Origin: Candidatus Bathyarchaeia archaeon
Lineage (GTDB): Archaea > Thermoproteota > Bathyarchaeia > 40CM-2-53-6 > DTGE01
Direction: 5' to 3'
Length of the DNA: 49,090 nucleotides
Assembly: GCA_038852285.1 (NCBI GenBank)
Contig: JAWCKG010000001.1
Span: 137,050 to 186,139 of the forward strand
The notes beneath the pieces are model-generated. The model searched no databases, was not told where the DNA came from, and saw only the letters and a list, made by a program, of their open reading frames with translations. The position numbers and the translations under genes are program-made. Positions 1 through 7,875 of this stretch are shown piece after piece; position 1 is the first letter of the stretch; each line of letters starts with the position of its first letter.

Positions 1-435
1 GAGAAGGGAGCTTGGCCCTTCGAAAGGAATTTCTGAGCGCAGGGCTAGGTGGGATCCTTGAATCTGAGCGTTCGCCACGATCTTCGCATCTAATCCCTTG
101 TCAATAGCCACGATGGGCGGCGTTGCCCCCACATATGCGACGTCTAGGTCACCAGCCAACATCGCCTGCATCTCCGGGGGACCTGAGGGAAACTCATATT
201 CCAGAACCTCCTCAATCCCATAGCTGGAAAGTTCCCTCATCCACCAACCCTTCGCCATGGCCGTCATGTGAGCCAATTGATGCGTGCTAGGCTGATATCC
301 TATCCTCAGCACACGCTTCCTATAACGGGCTTTCTGGTACTGAGAATACCCATAATAGGCCACTACCGCCCCCACCGCCAAACCCACAGCGTATATCAAG
401 TACGATCTTCTCGAGAACCCCCCTTTCATCGACAT
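1..435 (-). CDS. ABC-type substrate-binding protein, NMT1/SsuA-like (5' part only)
   Basis: The first 145 codons of a gene that runs off the left edge, starting at an ATG at 435. Residues 9-10 are a twin arginine (SRRSYL) followed by a hydrophobic stretch of about 15 residues, so the protein is probably membrane anchored, perhaps through Tat. The next part (LRIGYQPSTHQLAHM, AKGWW, FPSGPPEMQAMLAGDLDVAYVG) matches the start of nitrate/sulfonate/taurine-type binding proteins of the NMT1/THI5-like family. It would capture a small organic ligand outside the cell for an ABC importer. The permease and ATPase are not visible and the ligand cannot be told. It is divergent from the cysteine hydrolase at 518. 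Confidence 0.8.
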   Translation of the reverse strand, partial: MSMKGGFSRRSYLIYAVGLAVGAVVAYYGYSQYQKARYRKRVLRIGYQPSTHQLAHMTAMAKGWWMRELSSYGIEEVLEYEFPSGPPEMQAMLAGDLDVAYVGATPPIVAIDKGLDAKIVANAQIQGSHLALRSEIPFEGPSSLL

Positions 436-517
436 GTAAACCACCATCGTAGGGCTAAGCGGCCACGCCTACAAGCCTTATATTCCGAATGAAAACTAAT
501 ACTAGCTGTGACGTTAT

Positions 518-1171
518 ATGAAGGTTTCTAAGGAGCTTTTGCGGGAGCGGGTTGATCCAGAACACACCGCCCTGTTAGTGATCGATATGCAAAATGACTT
601 CGTACATGAGCAGGGAAGGTTTACCGAGTTTGGCTTCGACACCTCCATGGTGAGGGAGGCTGCGTCTTGGGTGAGAAGGGTTTTGGAGAGAGCTCGTAGG
701 CGGGGTTTGCTCATCGTGCACACTAGGATGATTAACGACGAGAGGCAGAACCCTCCCAGCTGGCTAGCCTTTTGGGGTAAGCCCACGGTCACTGTTGAAG
801 GAACATGGGGCGCCGACTTTTTCCAAGGCTTCGAGCCTCTGTCAGAGGAGGTTGTGTTAACCAAATACACCTATGGGGCGTTTCATGGAACAAACCTGGA
901 AAACGTGTTGAGGAACCGCGGCGTAAAAACGGTGGTGGCGGTTGGAACGGGCCCAAACATTTGCTTAGGCGATACGGTTCACGAAGCCTTCGCCCGGGGC
1001 TATCATGTAGTTGTTCCCGAGGAGGCCGTGGCCGCCTTTTCTAAGCATGGTCGAGACTTCACGAAGAAGGTGAAAGAAGTTGGACTCTACATCATCGAAA
1101 ACCATTATGGAATTGTATGTTCAGTTGAGGAGCTATTGGAAGCCTGGAGCCAAAGCCCGGTTAAGGCTTAA
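518..1171 (+). CDS. Isochorismatase-like cysteine hydrolase
   Basis: 217 residues, close to the usual size of the family. The catalytic triad is visible: Asp23 in LLVIDMQNDF, Lys116 in VLTKYTYGAFHGT and Cys149 in GPNICLGDTVHEAFARGY. These enzymes hydrolyse amide or ester bonds (isochorismate, nicotinamide, N-carbamoylsarcosine, ureidoacrylate, biuret); the substrate here is unknown. The next gene, a creatininase-family amidohydrolase, starts 22 bp downstream, then a zinc dehydrogenase, so the three may act on one nitrogen- or carbonyl-containing compound. The family is certain from the triad; the specific reaction is not. It is a different protein from the nicotinamidase at 43.5-44.2 kb. Confidence 0.88.
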   Translation: MKVSKELLRERVDPEHTALLVIDMQNDFVHEQGRFTEFGFDTSMVREAASWVRRVLERARRRGLLIVHTRMINDERQNPPSWLAFWGKPTVTVEGTWGADFFQGFEPLSEEVVLTKYTYGAFHGTNLENVLRNRGVKTVVAVGTGPNICLGDTVHEAFARGYHVVVPEEAVAAFSKHGRDFTKKVKEVGLYIIENHYGIVCSVEELLEAWSQSPVKA

Positions 1172-1193
1172 GCCCGACGGCTAAACGGACGGT

Positions 1194-1943
1194 ATGGAAC
1201 TACAAGTTGTGGTGAGGGAATTGCTCTCATACGAGAACACATATAAGGAGGTTAGTGAGTCTGGGGTTAAAATAGTCATTCTGCCCATTGGCTCCCATGA
1301 GCAACACAGCCTACACCTCCCCTACTGCACGGACACCGTAATCATTTCCTCAGTAGCTAATGAAGTTGCGAGGAGGATGAACGCGTTTCTCCTTCCCTGC
1401 CTCTCCTACAGCTCTTCCATGGAGCATAGGGGGTTCATCGGCTCCGTTTGGTTGACGCCAAGCACATTGAGGCTGGTCGTCCAAGACATCGTGAAATCCC
1501 TGTACTTCCATGAAGTGAGGAAAATCGTGATTATGAACGGGCATGGTGGGAACTTTGTGTTGAAGCCGACAGTTAGGGAGTTAAACTTCCGGCTTAAAGG
1601 TTTGAAGCTCATCCTTGTGGACTTTGGATTCATGACTTCAACTGGAGTGGACGGCGACATCCACTCTGGGGAGTTCGAAACATCCCTCATGTTATATCTG
1701 AGGCCGGACTTGGTGAAGGGATCTGGCGTCGACTACGTTCCCTCTGGGCCTCGAAACTACCTAGACTACCTTGGTTTAAAGCAACTATCCGAGCAAGGGG
1801 TTTGGGGCTACCCCACTAAAGCTTCGAGGTCGAAGGGTGAAAAATACTTCAGCGACCTCGTTGAAAAAGCAATAAAATACGTTCAGAAGGCCTTCGAAGT
1901 CCTAGACCTTCATGAGGAGCGAAAACCCGCCAATACGTCCTGA
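1194..1943 (+). CDS. Creatininase-family metal-dependent amidohydrolase
   Basis: 249 residues with the family's metal-binding signatures in order: ILPIGSHEQH (Glu36, His38), CTD with Asp47, MNGHGGN at 116-120, and HSGEFETS at 157-164. Members include creatinine amidohydrolase, FAPy deformylase, MftE peptidase and the inositol-pathway hydrolase IolN, all using two divalent metals. The gene lies between a cysteine hydrolase and a zinc-dependent dehydrogenase. A dehydrogenase beside a creatininase recalls IolM-IolN of Thermotoga maritima, but no other inositol gene is seen here. A second family member lies at 17001-17819. Confidence 0.87.
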   Translation: MELQVVVRELLSYENTYKEVSESGVKIVILPIGSHEQHSLHLPYCTDTVIISSVANEVARRMNAFLLPCLSYSSSMEHRGFIGSVWLTPSTLRLVVQDIVKSLYFHEVRKIVIMNGHGGNFVLKPTVRELNFRLKGLKLILVDFGFMTSTGVDGDIHSGEFETSLMLYLRPDLVKGSGVDYVPSGPRNYLDYLGLKQLSEQGVWGYPTKASRSKGEKYFSDLVEKAIKYVQKAFEVLDLHEERKPANTS

Positions 1944-2024
1944 AAATCCTTTGAGCATGAACCTTAATAGCCGATGACCTGTAACAATGGTTGGAGTTCC
2001 AGTGAGAAAGGTGGGGGATGCCCA

Positions 2025-3119
2025 TTGACCGTAAGGTTGGACCTGGATTATAGGGCGGCTGTCCTAATAGGTTCTAGGGATGTGCGGATAGAAAGGCTAC
2101 GGATGAAGAACTTGGAGGACGATGAGGTTGTCGTCAAGGTTTCATGCTGCACTCTGTGCCCGACCGATGTCAGGAAGTATTTAGGATATACGGAGATTCC
2201 TGGACCCTTAATCTTGGGGCATGAAATTAGCGGAACCGTTGCATACCCGGGTAGAAGGGCGGAGAAGTTTAGGGAGGGAGACTCCGTCACCGTCATGTCC
2301 ATAATCTCCTGTGGATATTGTAGATACTGTGTTCTCGGTATGCCCGAGCTATGCGACCACCTGGTAGGATTAGGAGGAAGCGCCGGCCCCTTACAGCGGT
2401 ACCGAATATTGTTCGAGGAGAAAGGCTGGGGGGGCGGATTAGCCGAATACATTAAAGTGCCCCAGAAAATCGTGGTCAAGTTAATGGAAGGCGTCCCAGC
2501 GAGGAACGCCAGCTTAGTTGAACCCTTCGCAAACGTTTTGAAGGGTCAGCAGGCCTGTGACCCATCCCCCACTCAGGTTGAAGTCATATTCGGGGGAGGT
2601 CCGATAGGAATTCTTCACCTCATCGCCGCTAAGGCCCTGGGGGTTAACAAGGTAATCCTGGTGGAGCCCTACCAAGATCGTAGAATGATCGCCTTGGAAT
2701 ATGGGGCCTCCCATGTGATAGACCCAGAGGAGGAAGATCCTGTGGAGAGGGTTCGAGAGCTCACAGATGGCGTAGGCGCTGACATTGTGATCGTGGCGAC
2801 TGGTTGGAGTGCTGAGGCGAAGTGTACCGAGCTGGCCGTTGAGCTGGCGGCGAAAGGTGGCCGCGTAAACATATTCGCCGCCACGCATCCTCAGACCATG
2901 CTTCATATAGACCCAAACCTCATCCACTACAAGGAGTTGAAGATCTTAGGATCCTTCGAGCATCACCCTATCCACTACTACGAGGCCATGGAACTTATCT
3001 CCTCCAAGAAAATAGACTTCGACAAAATCGTCTACCCACGTGTGCCATTGGAGAAGGTGGCGGAGGCGTTCGAGCTTTACGGTAAGCCCGGATCCATGAA
3101 GGTGGCCGTTGAGCCTTAG
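2025..3119 (+). CDS. Zinc-dependent medium-chain alcohol/polyol dehydrogenase
   Basis: NAD(P)-dependent MDR family enzyme. I prefer the TTG at 2025 because a GGTGGGGG ribosome site lies 7-8 bp upstream; an in-frame ATG at 1974 would add 17 non-conserved residues. From the TTG, the catalytic zinc ligands are Cys45 (LCPTD), His66-Glu67 (LGHE) and probably Glu166 (VEPFAN). The structural zinc lobe has Cys96, 99, 102 and 110 (SCGYCRYC...LC), and the Rossmann glycines GGGPIG are at 190-195. Length (364 residues) is typical. It would oxidise an alcohol or polyol to a ketone or aldehyde. It is third in the cysteine hydrolase-creatininase cluster, so the three may form a short catabolic route. Substrate unknown. 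Confidence 0.88.
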   Translation: MTVRLDLDYRAAVLIGSRDVRIERLRMKNLEDDEVVVKVSCCTLCPTDVRKYLGYTEIPGPLILGHEISGTVAYPGRRAEKFREGDSVTVMSIISCGYCRYCVLGMPELCDHLVGLGGSAGPLQRYRILFEEKGWGGGLAEYIKVPQKIVVKLMEGVPARNASLVEPFANVLKGQQACDPSPTQVEVIFGGGPIGILHLIAAKALGVNKVILVEPYQDRRMIALEYGASHVIDPEEEDPVERVRELTDGVGADIVIVATGWSAEAKCTELAVELAAKGGRVNIFAATHPQTMLHIDPNLIHYKELKILGSFEHHPIHYYEAMELISSKKIDFDKIVYPRVPLEKVAEAFELYGKPGSMKVAVEP

Positions 3120-3143
3120 CCTTTAAACCTGCCTTTGATAACC

Positions 3144-3824
3144 CTACACGATGGTGGACAGATATCTCCCCAAATCCTCGTAAACCACATTGCCGACGAT
3201 GATGGTGGCATGCCTTGACATTTCCAAAGCCCTCTCCATGGAGTCGATTCCACCCCCGTAAAACAACGCCGCCTGACCCATCGACCGCTTCACCTTCGCC
3301 ACCAACCTAGGATCCCCATATCTGCCGCTGTATTCTAAGTACACGATGGGGACCCTCAGTAACCGGTCAGCGAACAAGGCGTAAGCGATTACATCTTCAT
3401 CCTCAAGGTTTGTGTCGGATTTAGTGACCCTGGCGACAGCGGAATCTTGGTTCAAAACAATGTAGGCTTCGCACACAATCTTCTCCCAGTCACGGCTACC
3501 CGCTTCCAGAAGAGAGCGCCTTAGCCAATCCCTATGGGCCTCAATAAACCACCACCGCTCCGTGGCGTTTAACACCATGGGAACGAACACATAGTCCACA
3601 TCAAACCTCACCAAATCCTTATGAGACGGCTCCAACACCACAGGTTTCGGACTATCCTTCAATAACCTCAACAGGTAATCAACCTTTCCCGGTGTAACAT
3701 CCTGGGTGCCGCTGACCATGATGGCGTCTGTTCCACTTTCCATCACAGCGGCTACTAGAGAGCGCGTATTTCTCTTGTCTGGGTCAAGCTTGGTTATATG
3801 CTTCCATTCGCTCCAAGGAGTCAT
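3144..3824 (-). CDS. Geranylgeranylglyceryl phosphate synthase family (PcrB/GGGPS)
   Basis: 226 residues with the PcrB/GGGPS TIM-barrel hallmarks: WKHITKLDPDK (Asp14 region, Mg-pyrophosphate site), VVLEPSH at 62-68, YLEYSGRYGD at 162-171 and YGGGI at 189-193, which together bind glycerol-1-phosphate. The archaeal enzyme makes the first ether bond of membrane lipids from sn-glycerol-1-phosphate and GGPP. Sequence style resembles the PcrB-like group of the family; prenyl chain length cannot be read here. No strong Shine-Dalgarno precedes the ATG at 3824. It is downstream of serA on the same strand, 121 bp away. The HMG-CoA synthase at 24.8-26.3 kb would supply isoprenoids. Confidence 0.85.
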   Translation of the reverse strand: MTPWSEWKHITKLDPDKRNTRSLVAAVMESGTDAIMVSGTQDVTPGKVDYLLRLLKDSPKPVVLEPSHKDLVRFDVDYVFVPMVLNATERWWFIEAHRDWLRRSLLEAGSRDWEKIVCEAYIVLNQDSAVARVTKSDTNLEDEDVIAYALFADRLLRVPIVYLEYSGRYGDPRLVAKVKRSMGQAALFYGGGIDSMERALEMSRHATIIVGNVVYEDLGRYLSTIV

Positions 3825-3945
3825 GAAGAAACCAGCCTATTTTACATCTTCCCAATTAGATGCCATTTTTTCTGACATTTACGGGGGGCCGAATGCATTA
3901 CTATTGGAAGAGAGGGATTCAAGCCATGCTCATCCACCATCGATT

Positions 3946-4890
3946 TTAACCTGCCTTCAACGCTTTAAGGATTTCCTCGAAGACTGTTTTGGAAGCTTTC
4001 CTCTGAGCCTCCAAAGTTTGGGAGCCGATGTGGCATGTACATACAGAGCGGCCATCAGGTAGTCCTATAAGCTCTCTCTCCCATCCATCGATGGGAGGCT
4101 CCCTATGGTAGACATCTAGGCCGACGCCTGAAAGCTTACCCCGCTTTAAAGCCTCAAGGACTGCAATGCCGTCTATGATATCTCCTCGAGAGGTGTTGAT
4201 TAGCACGGCTCCATCCTTCATAGCCTGGATCCTCGAACGGTCTATGAGGTGATGGGTTTTAGCCGTGTAAGGAATGTGTAAGGTAACTATATCTGACTCT
4301 GACAAGAGTTGGTCCAGGGTTTGAGCGACCTCCATCCCGATGAGCTTAGCCTTCTCCTTTAGATCCACTATATCGAATCCGATTACCCTGACGTTGAAGC
4401 CATTCCTCAATATTTTCGCCACCTCAAACCCAATCCGACCCGCAGCCCCCACAACACCAACCGTCTTGCCCGAGAGCTCAAACCCCAAAATACTTCCCTT
4501 AGGCCAGTTTCCCTTCTTCATCTCAGCGTCCACATAGGGTATGCTTCTTAACACAGAGAGCATCAACGCCACCGTCAGCTCGGCAACGCTGGTTGTCGGG
4601 GCGTCTGGTGATGAAACAATTTTTATACCCTTAACCTCAGCGTATTCCACATCGATGTTATCCAAACCAACCCCTACCCGACCTATCACCCTCAGGTTCC
4701 GAGCCGCGTCTATGATCTCCCGATCTACCTTGGTGCGACTTCGAACGACAATGCCTTCAAACTCTTCAACCCGTGTTTTCAAGGCTTTACGATCGATTTC
4801 AGGCTCATAAACCACATCTACACCCTCCGCTTTCAAGGCTTCTAACCCTTCCCTGTCGATTGGATCACACACCAACACCCGCAACCCCAT
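3946..4890 (-). CDS. serA: D-3-phosphoglycerate dehydrogenase, short form
   Basis: D-2-hydroxyacid dehydrogenase that oxidises 3-phosphoglycerate for serine synthesis. Visible features, numbered from the GTG at 4893: NAD-binding GAAGRIG at 149-155, catalytic Arg236 (NTSRGDI), Glu265 (YHREPP) and His288 (CTCHIG). At about 314 residues it lacks the C-terminal ACT regulatory domain of longer SerA proteins, so serine feedback through ACT is not expected. I prefer the ATG at 4890 over the GTG at 4893 because of the GGTGG spacing. A clear TATA element lies at 4931-4950. Related 2-hydroxyacid dehydrogenases cannot be excluded, but the RVGVGLDNID motif favours SerA. Confidence 0.85.
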   Translation of the reverse strand: MGLRVLVCDPIDREGLEALKAEGVDVVYEPEIDRKALKTRVEEFEGIVVRSRTKVDREIIDAARNLRVIGRVGVGLDNIDVEYAEVKGIKIVSSPDAPTTSVAELTVALMLSVLRSIPYVDAEMKKGNWPKGSILGFELSGKTVGVVGAAGRIGFEVAKILRNGFNVRVIGFDIVDLKEKAKLIGMEVAQTLDQLLSESDIVTLHIPYTAKTHHLIDRSRIQAMKDGAVLINTSRGDIIDGIAVLEALKRGKLSGVGLDVYHREPPIDGWERELIGLPDGRSVCTCHIGSQTLEAQRKASKTVFEEILKALKAG

Positions 4891-4930
4891 CACCCACCAG
4901 CCGCCTAAACCACGCTACACAGAACAAATG

Positions 4931-4950
4931 TTATATAAAATTATTTAAAT
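4931..4950 (-). promoter_or_regulatory. TATA-type promoter of serA
   Basis: On the minus strand two overlapping A/T boxes, ATTTAAATAA then TTATATAA, lie 41-60 bp before the serA ATG. This is the strongest archaeal box A candidate in the intergenic space. The transcription start is inferred, not seen. Confidence 0.5.
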
Positions 4951-5126
4951 AGGCGTTTGGATTTACAGCCGAAACGGATCGACCCTTGGATCCTGAACGT
5001 TTCTAATCTTTCTTTTAGTGGGAGTAGAGGCCCTAAGCAGTTCCCTTGACCGAAAGAACTTGACTAATCGGCCAAGAGACCGAAAAACATAATTCTCAAT
5101 AAACGCTGACAAATTATTGATAGAAA

Positions 5127-5282
5127 ATGGCGCAAAAAGGCTCTATCCCACTATGCCCGAGATGTGGTGGCGTTATGACCTTTTACGCCAGTAACCCGGA
5201 TAGAGAAGAATACTATTGTCTCGAATGCAAACAATTTCTCAGAGTGGAGAGGGGAGCATCCTTCTACGGTGTCGCCGTTTAA
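5127..5282 (+). CDS. Small zinc-ribbon protein (51 aa)
   Basis: A short open frame, ATG at 5127 to TAA at 5280-5282. It carries CPRCGG near residue 10 and CLEC near residue 31, two CxxC knuckles 18 residues apart that would hold one zinc as a rubredoxin-like ribbon. The rest is polar (NPDREEYY, RVERGASF). Reading frame, spacing and charge look like a real gene, though the Shine-Dalgarno is weak and a short leader is possible. Function unknown; such proteins are often transcription or RNA accessory factors in archaea, but nothing here shows which. It stands alone between serA and the QueT-like gene. Confidence 0.6.
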   Translation: MAQKGSIPLCPRCGGVMTFYASNPDREEYYCLECKQFLRVERGASFYGVAV

Positions 5283-5523
5283 CAGCTTAAACCTACGCAT
5301 CCACGCTCGTTCACCCAGTCGTTGCTTCCACTACGCGATTTTCTCATAGCATGGGTTGATCTCCATCTCTGGCGATGACACCTAATAATAACTGCGTATA
5401 GGGTTTCCCAAGTTTCCATCATGCTTATTAAGGTCTAGGCGTAGTGTTGCGTGGTGGCGCGTGAGTGGGGCCTCCCACCCGTTGCGCCTAACAAACCCCG
5501 GTGTAGGGAGGTGTTCAACCGAG

Positions 5524-6051
5524 TTGAGGTTTAAGTCCATCAAAGAAGCAGCTTTAAGCTTTGTTTTCGCCGCGCTGTACGTTGTAGCTGTCGTGGCTTT
5601 GGCCCCAATCAGCTTCACCGTATTCCAAGTCAGAGTTGGAGACGCCTTACTCCCTCTCGCCATAATGTTCGGGTGGCCCTCTGTGATGGGTTTAACGGTG
5701 GGGGCCGCCGTGGCAAACATCTTCGGAGGGCTGGGCCCCGTCGACATAATAGGCGGTTCGCTAGCCAATTTTCTCGCTACATGGCTAGGTTGGAAGGTTA
5801 GTCGAAGAGGCTTCCGAAATGGATGGATCCTCGCATTAACCCTCCAAGTGATGTTGGTGACCGCGATCGTGGGAAGCTATCTTAGCCTCCTTTTATCCAT
5901 CCCAGTAGCATTCTCGATACTCGGTGTATTCATTGGAAGCGTCATAGCCATCGGTATATTAGGATCTCTCTTATTAGCGGCGCTCTCTAGACCTGTGATA
6001 ACAAGGACCCTGCAAGCCCTCGGCGTAAAAGTATATCTAAAAGAGAGGTAA
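5524..6051 (+). CDS. queT: QueT-like integral membrane transporter (ECF S component)
   Basis: About 175 residues with five or six hydrophobic helices. The segment SFTVFQVRVGDALLPLA, then GAAVANIFGG and GPVDIIGGSLANFLAT, matches the QueT family, S components of energy-coupling-factor transporters predicted to import queuosine precursors. I place the start at the TTG at 5524, 10 bp after a GGAGGTG ribosome site at 5507-5513; a GTG at 5461 would add 21 non-conserved residues. In archaea a 7-deazaguanine such as preQ0 for archaeosine is a plausible cargo. No ECF ATPase or T component is nearby. Family assignment is fair; substrate is inferred. Confidence 0.75.
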   Translation: MRFKSIKEAALSFVFAALYVVAVVALAPISFTVFQVRVGDALLPLAIMFGWPSVMGLTVGAAVANIFGGLGPVDIIGGSLANFLATWLGWKVSRRGFRNGWILALTLQVMLVTAIVGSYLSLLLSIPVAFSILGVFIGSVIAIGILGSLLLAALSRPVITRTLQALGVKVYLKER

Positions 6052-6073
6052 ACGTTGAAAATTTAGGCGGACG

Positions 6074-6086
6074 AAAGTTTTATATT
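6074..6086 (+). promoter_or_regulatory. TATA-type promoter before the 116-aa protein
   Basis: AAAGTTTTATATT lies about 38 bp before the ATG at 6119, the right place for an archaeal TATA box with a leader of around 10 nt. Confidence 0.5.
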
Positions 6087-6118
6087 CATTTTCGAGCCCT
6101 AAAAATCCCTAGTTCGAG

Positions 6119-6469
6119 ATGACTCTGTGCGACGATATCTTAGCCTTGGACGAGAGAATCAGGCTTGTGGCGCATCTTAGCGAAGACTTTAAGCTTCTGG
6201 AAATGAAACAGAGAGCCGGAGTGAAATCCCCGACGGATGAAAAGACTGACCGAGAATTTTACTCCCTCATTGAGCCAATTATCCTGGGGGCTTGCTCGAG
6301 GCTAGAGCCCACCTTGGGTAGGCTGAAGACCGTGAGAATCAAGTATGAAAATGTTTCCATCGTGTTCTTCAGGTTGCCCCACGCCGTGGTGGGACTATCC
6401 ATGGAGCCTGGACCCACCACACCCCTCATCGAAAAGGTAGGGAAACGATTCAAACTGAGTTTAGCTTAG
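6119..6469 (+). CDS. Conserved hypothetical protein, DUF6659-like
   Basis: 116 residues, soluble, alpha/beta in appearance. It opens with LALDERIRLVAHLSEDFKLL and ends with a strand-like VRIKYENVSIVFFRLPHAVVGLSM, a pattern I associate with small archaeal proteins of the DUF6659 group that look like roadblock/profilin-type sensor folds. No catalytic motif, transmembrane segment or metal ligand cluster is seen. It has its own TATA element and no close operon partner. Function unknown; family name is tentative. Confidence 0.7.
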   Translation: MTLCDDILALDERIRLVAHLSEDFKLLEMKQRAGVKSPTDEKTDREFYSLIEPIILGACSRLEPTLGRLKTVRIKYENVSIVFFRLPHAVVGLSMEPGPTTPLIEKVGKRFKLSLA

Positions 6470-6648
6470 GATTAACTTGGAGCAGTCATCGCCAGTCATT
6501 CAGATAAGAATTGAGTTTCATAGATGGGCCTAAACTCGGGTAGATGTTGGAAGATGCTCTCGTTGTCCGTTAGCCTACAACTTGGATGTGGTAATAACTA
6601 CGGTAAGGTGAAATTAGCTAAATCGTTGAGGGCGAAGTTTCAATCGAT

Positions 6649-7875
6649 GTGAGCAGTTTGTATGGGTCTTTAGGTAAGGCTTTAGCGGTAGTGGGCGTCG
6701 ACCCTGGGATGACGCTTGGTGTGGCCGCCCTGGATTTATCGATGAACCCAATCTACGTGAGAAGTTTTAAGCCGGTTGTCTTGGAAGCGGCTGTAAGAGA
6801 GCTTTCAGGGAAATGCAGGCCCATTTTAATCGCTTCAGATGTGAGGGAGGCGCCTGAAGCTGTTAAAAAGATAGCTGCCATGTTCGATGCAGGCCTCTTC
6901 ACGCCTAAAAGAAACCTTTCAGTTCAGGAGAAGGGAGAGATCCTCGAGGAGTACTTGAAGGATAGGCCTCATTTGAGGAGTATCCTGGACGAACACTCCT
7001 CAGACGCCCTTTCCTCAGCCTTAAAAGCCTTCAAAAGCTTTAAGAACAGGTTTCAGAAGATCGACGAGTTCTTTAACTTTCTTTCCTCAAGAGATTTTCA
7101 GGATCGGGTGAAGGCTGATGTGTTAAGGGGTTGTAGCCTCAACAGGGCTTTGAGGAGGGCCTTATTGGAGGAGGCGTCCAGCTTGGAGGACGACAGTCGC
7201 CCCATGGTTGTGAAGATGGATGTCGGAGAGGAGTTGAGAAACATTCGCCGAAGGATGTTGGAGGGCGAAGAGGCTTTGAGGAAGTTGCAGATGGAAAACT
7301 TGAAGTTAAGGTCTAGGCTTAAAGAAGCCCTAGCGGAGAGTGAGAAGTTGAGATCGAGTCAAGCGGAGTGGAGAAGAGACTTCTCAGAGAGGCTTCTCAA
7401 AGACTCAGCTTACATGAACCAGGTGAGGGAGATTCAGGCTTTGAGGAAGAGACTTCAATTGGCTGAGGCGAAGGTGGAATCTCTCACCTCCACGTTGAAG
7501 CGTTTGGATAAGATCAGGGAGGTGGGGAAGGCAGGTGACCTAATCTTATTAAAGCCCATTCAACACTTCACCGAGGAAGGAGTCGAGGATGCGATACGTA
7601 GAATGGGCATTAAACCCGGCGATCCTCTCTTTATTTTAAACGCGGCGGGAGGTGGACCGTCGACGGCCAAACGGCTGGTGGAGCTAAGGCCGAAGTTCAT
7701 CATCCTGGGAACGGGCATGTCCCATAACGCGGAGGATGTGTTGACGGGAAACGGAATCCCCCTCCTCTCCCTCCGTGAGGTTGAAGTCAAATATATAGAT
7801 GACATGCCAGCGGTTTCCCGGAAGGCGGTGTGGGAGAACCTGAGGTCAAGGGGGTTGGATTCAAACCTTCTTTAA
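6649..7875 (+). CDS. DUF460 protein, RuvC/RNase H-like with coiled coil
   Basis: 408 residues from a GTG. Residues 13-110 form a RNase H/RuvC-like fold beginning VVGVDPGMTLGVAALDL, with the metal-binding Asp in GVDPG and later acidic positions (EHSSDALSSALKA). Residues about 190-290 are a strongly charged coiled coil. Residues 295-400 form the conserved DUF460 tail (FILNAAGGGPSTAKRL, ILGTGMSHNAEDVL). Archaeal DUF460 proteins are usually nearer 650 residues, so this is a short form lacking part of the middle. The family is predicted to act on nucleic acids; no reaction is proven by sequence. Its last 89 bp overlap the convergent membrane-protein gene. Confidence 0.8.
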   Translation: MSSLYGSLGKALAVVGVDPGMTLGVAALDLSMNPIYVRSFKPVVLEAAVRELSGKCRPILIASDVREAPEAVKKIAAMFDAGLFTPKRNLSVQEKGEILEEYLKDRPHLRSILDEHSSDALSSALKAFKSFKNRFQKIDEFFNFLSSRDFQDRVKADVLRGCSLNRALRRALLEEASSLEDDSRPMVVKMDVGEELRNIRRRMLEGEEALRKLQMENLKLRSRLKEALAESEKLRSSQAEWRRDFSERLLKDSAYMNQVREIQALRKRLQLAEAKVESLTSTLKRLDKIREVGKAGDLILLKPIQHFTEEGVEDAIRRMGIKPGDPLFILNAAGGGPSTAKRLVELRPKFIILGTGMSHNAEDVLTGNGIPLLSLREVEVKYIDDMPAVSRKAVWENLRSRGLDSNLL

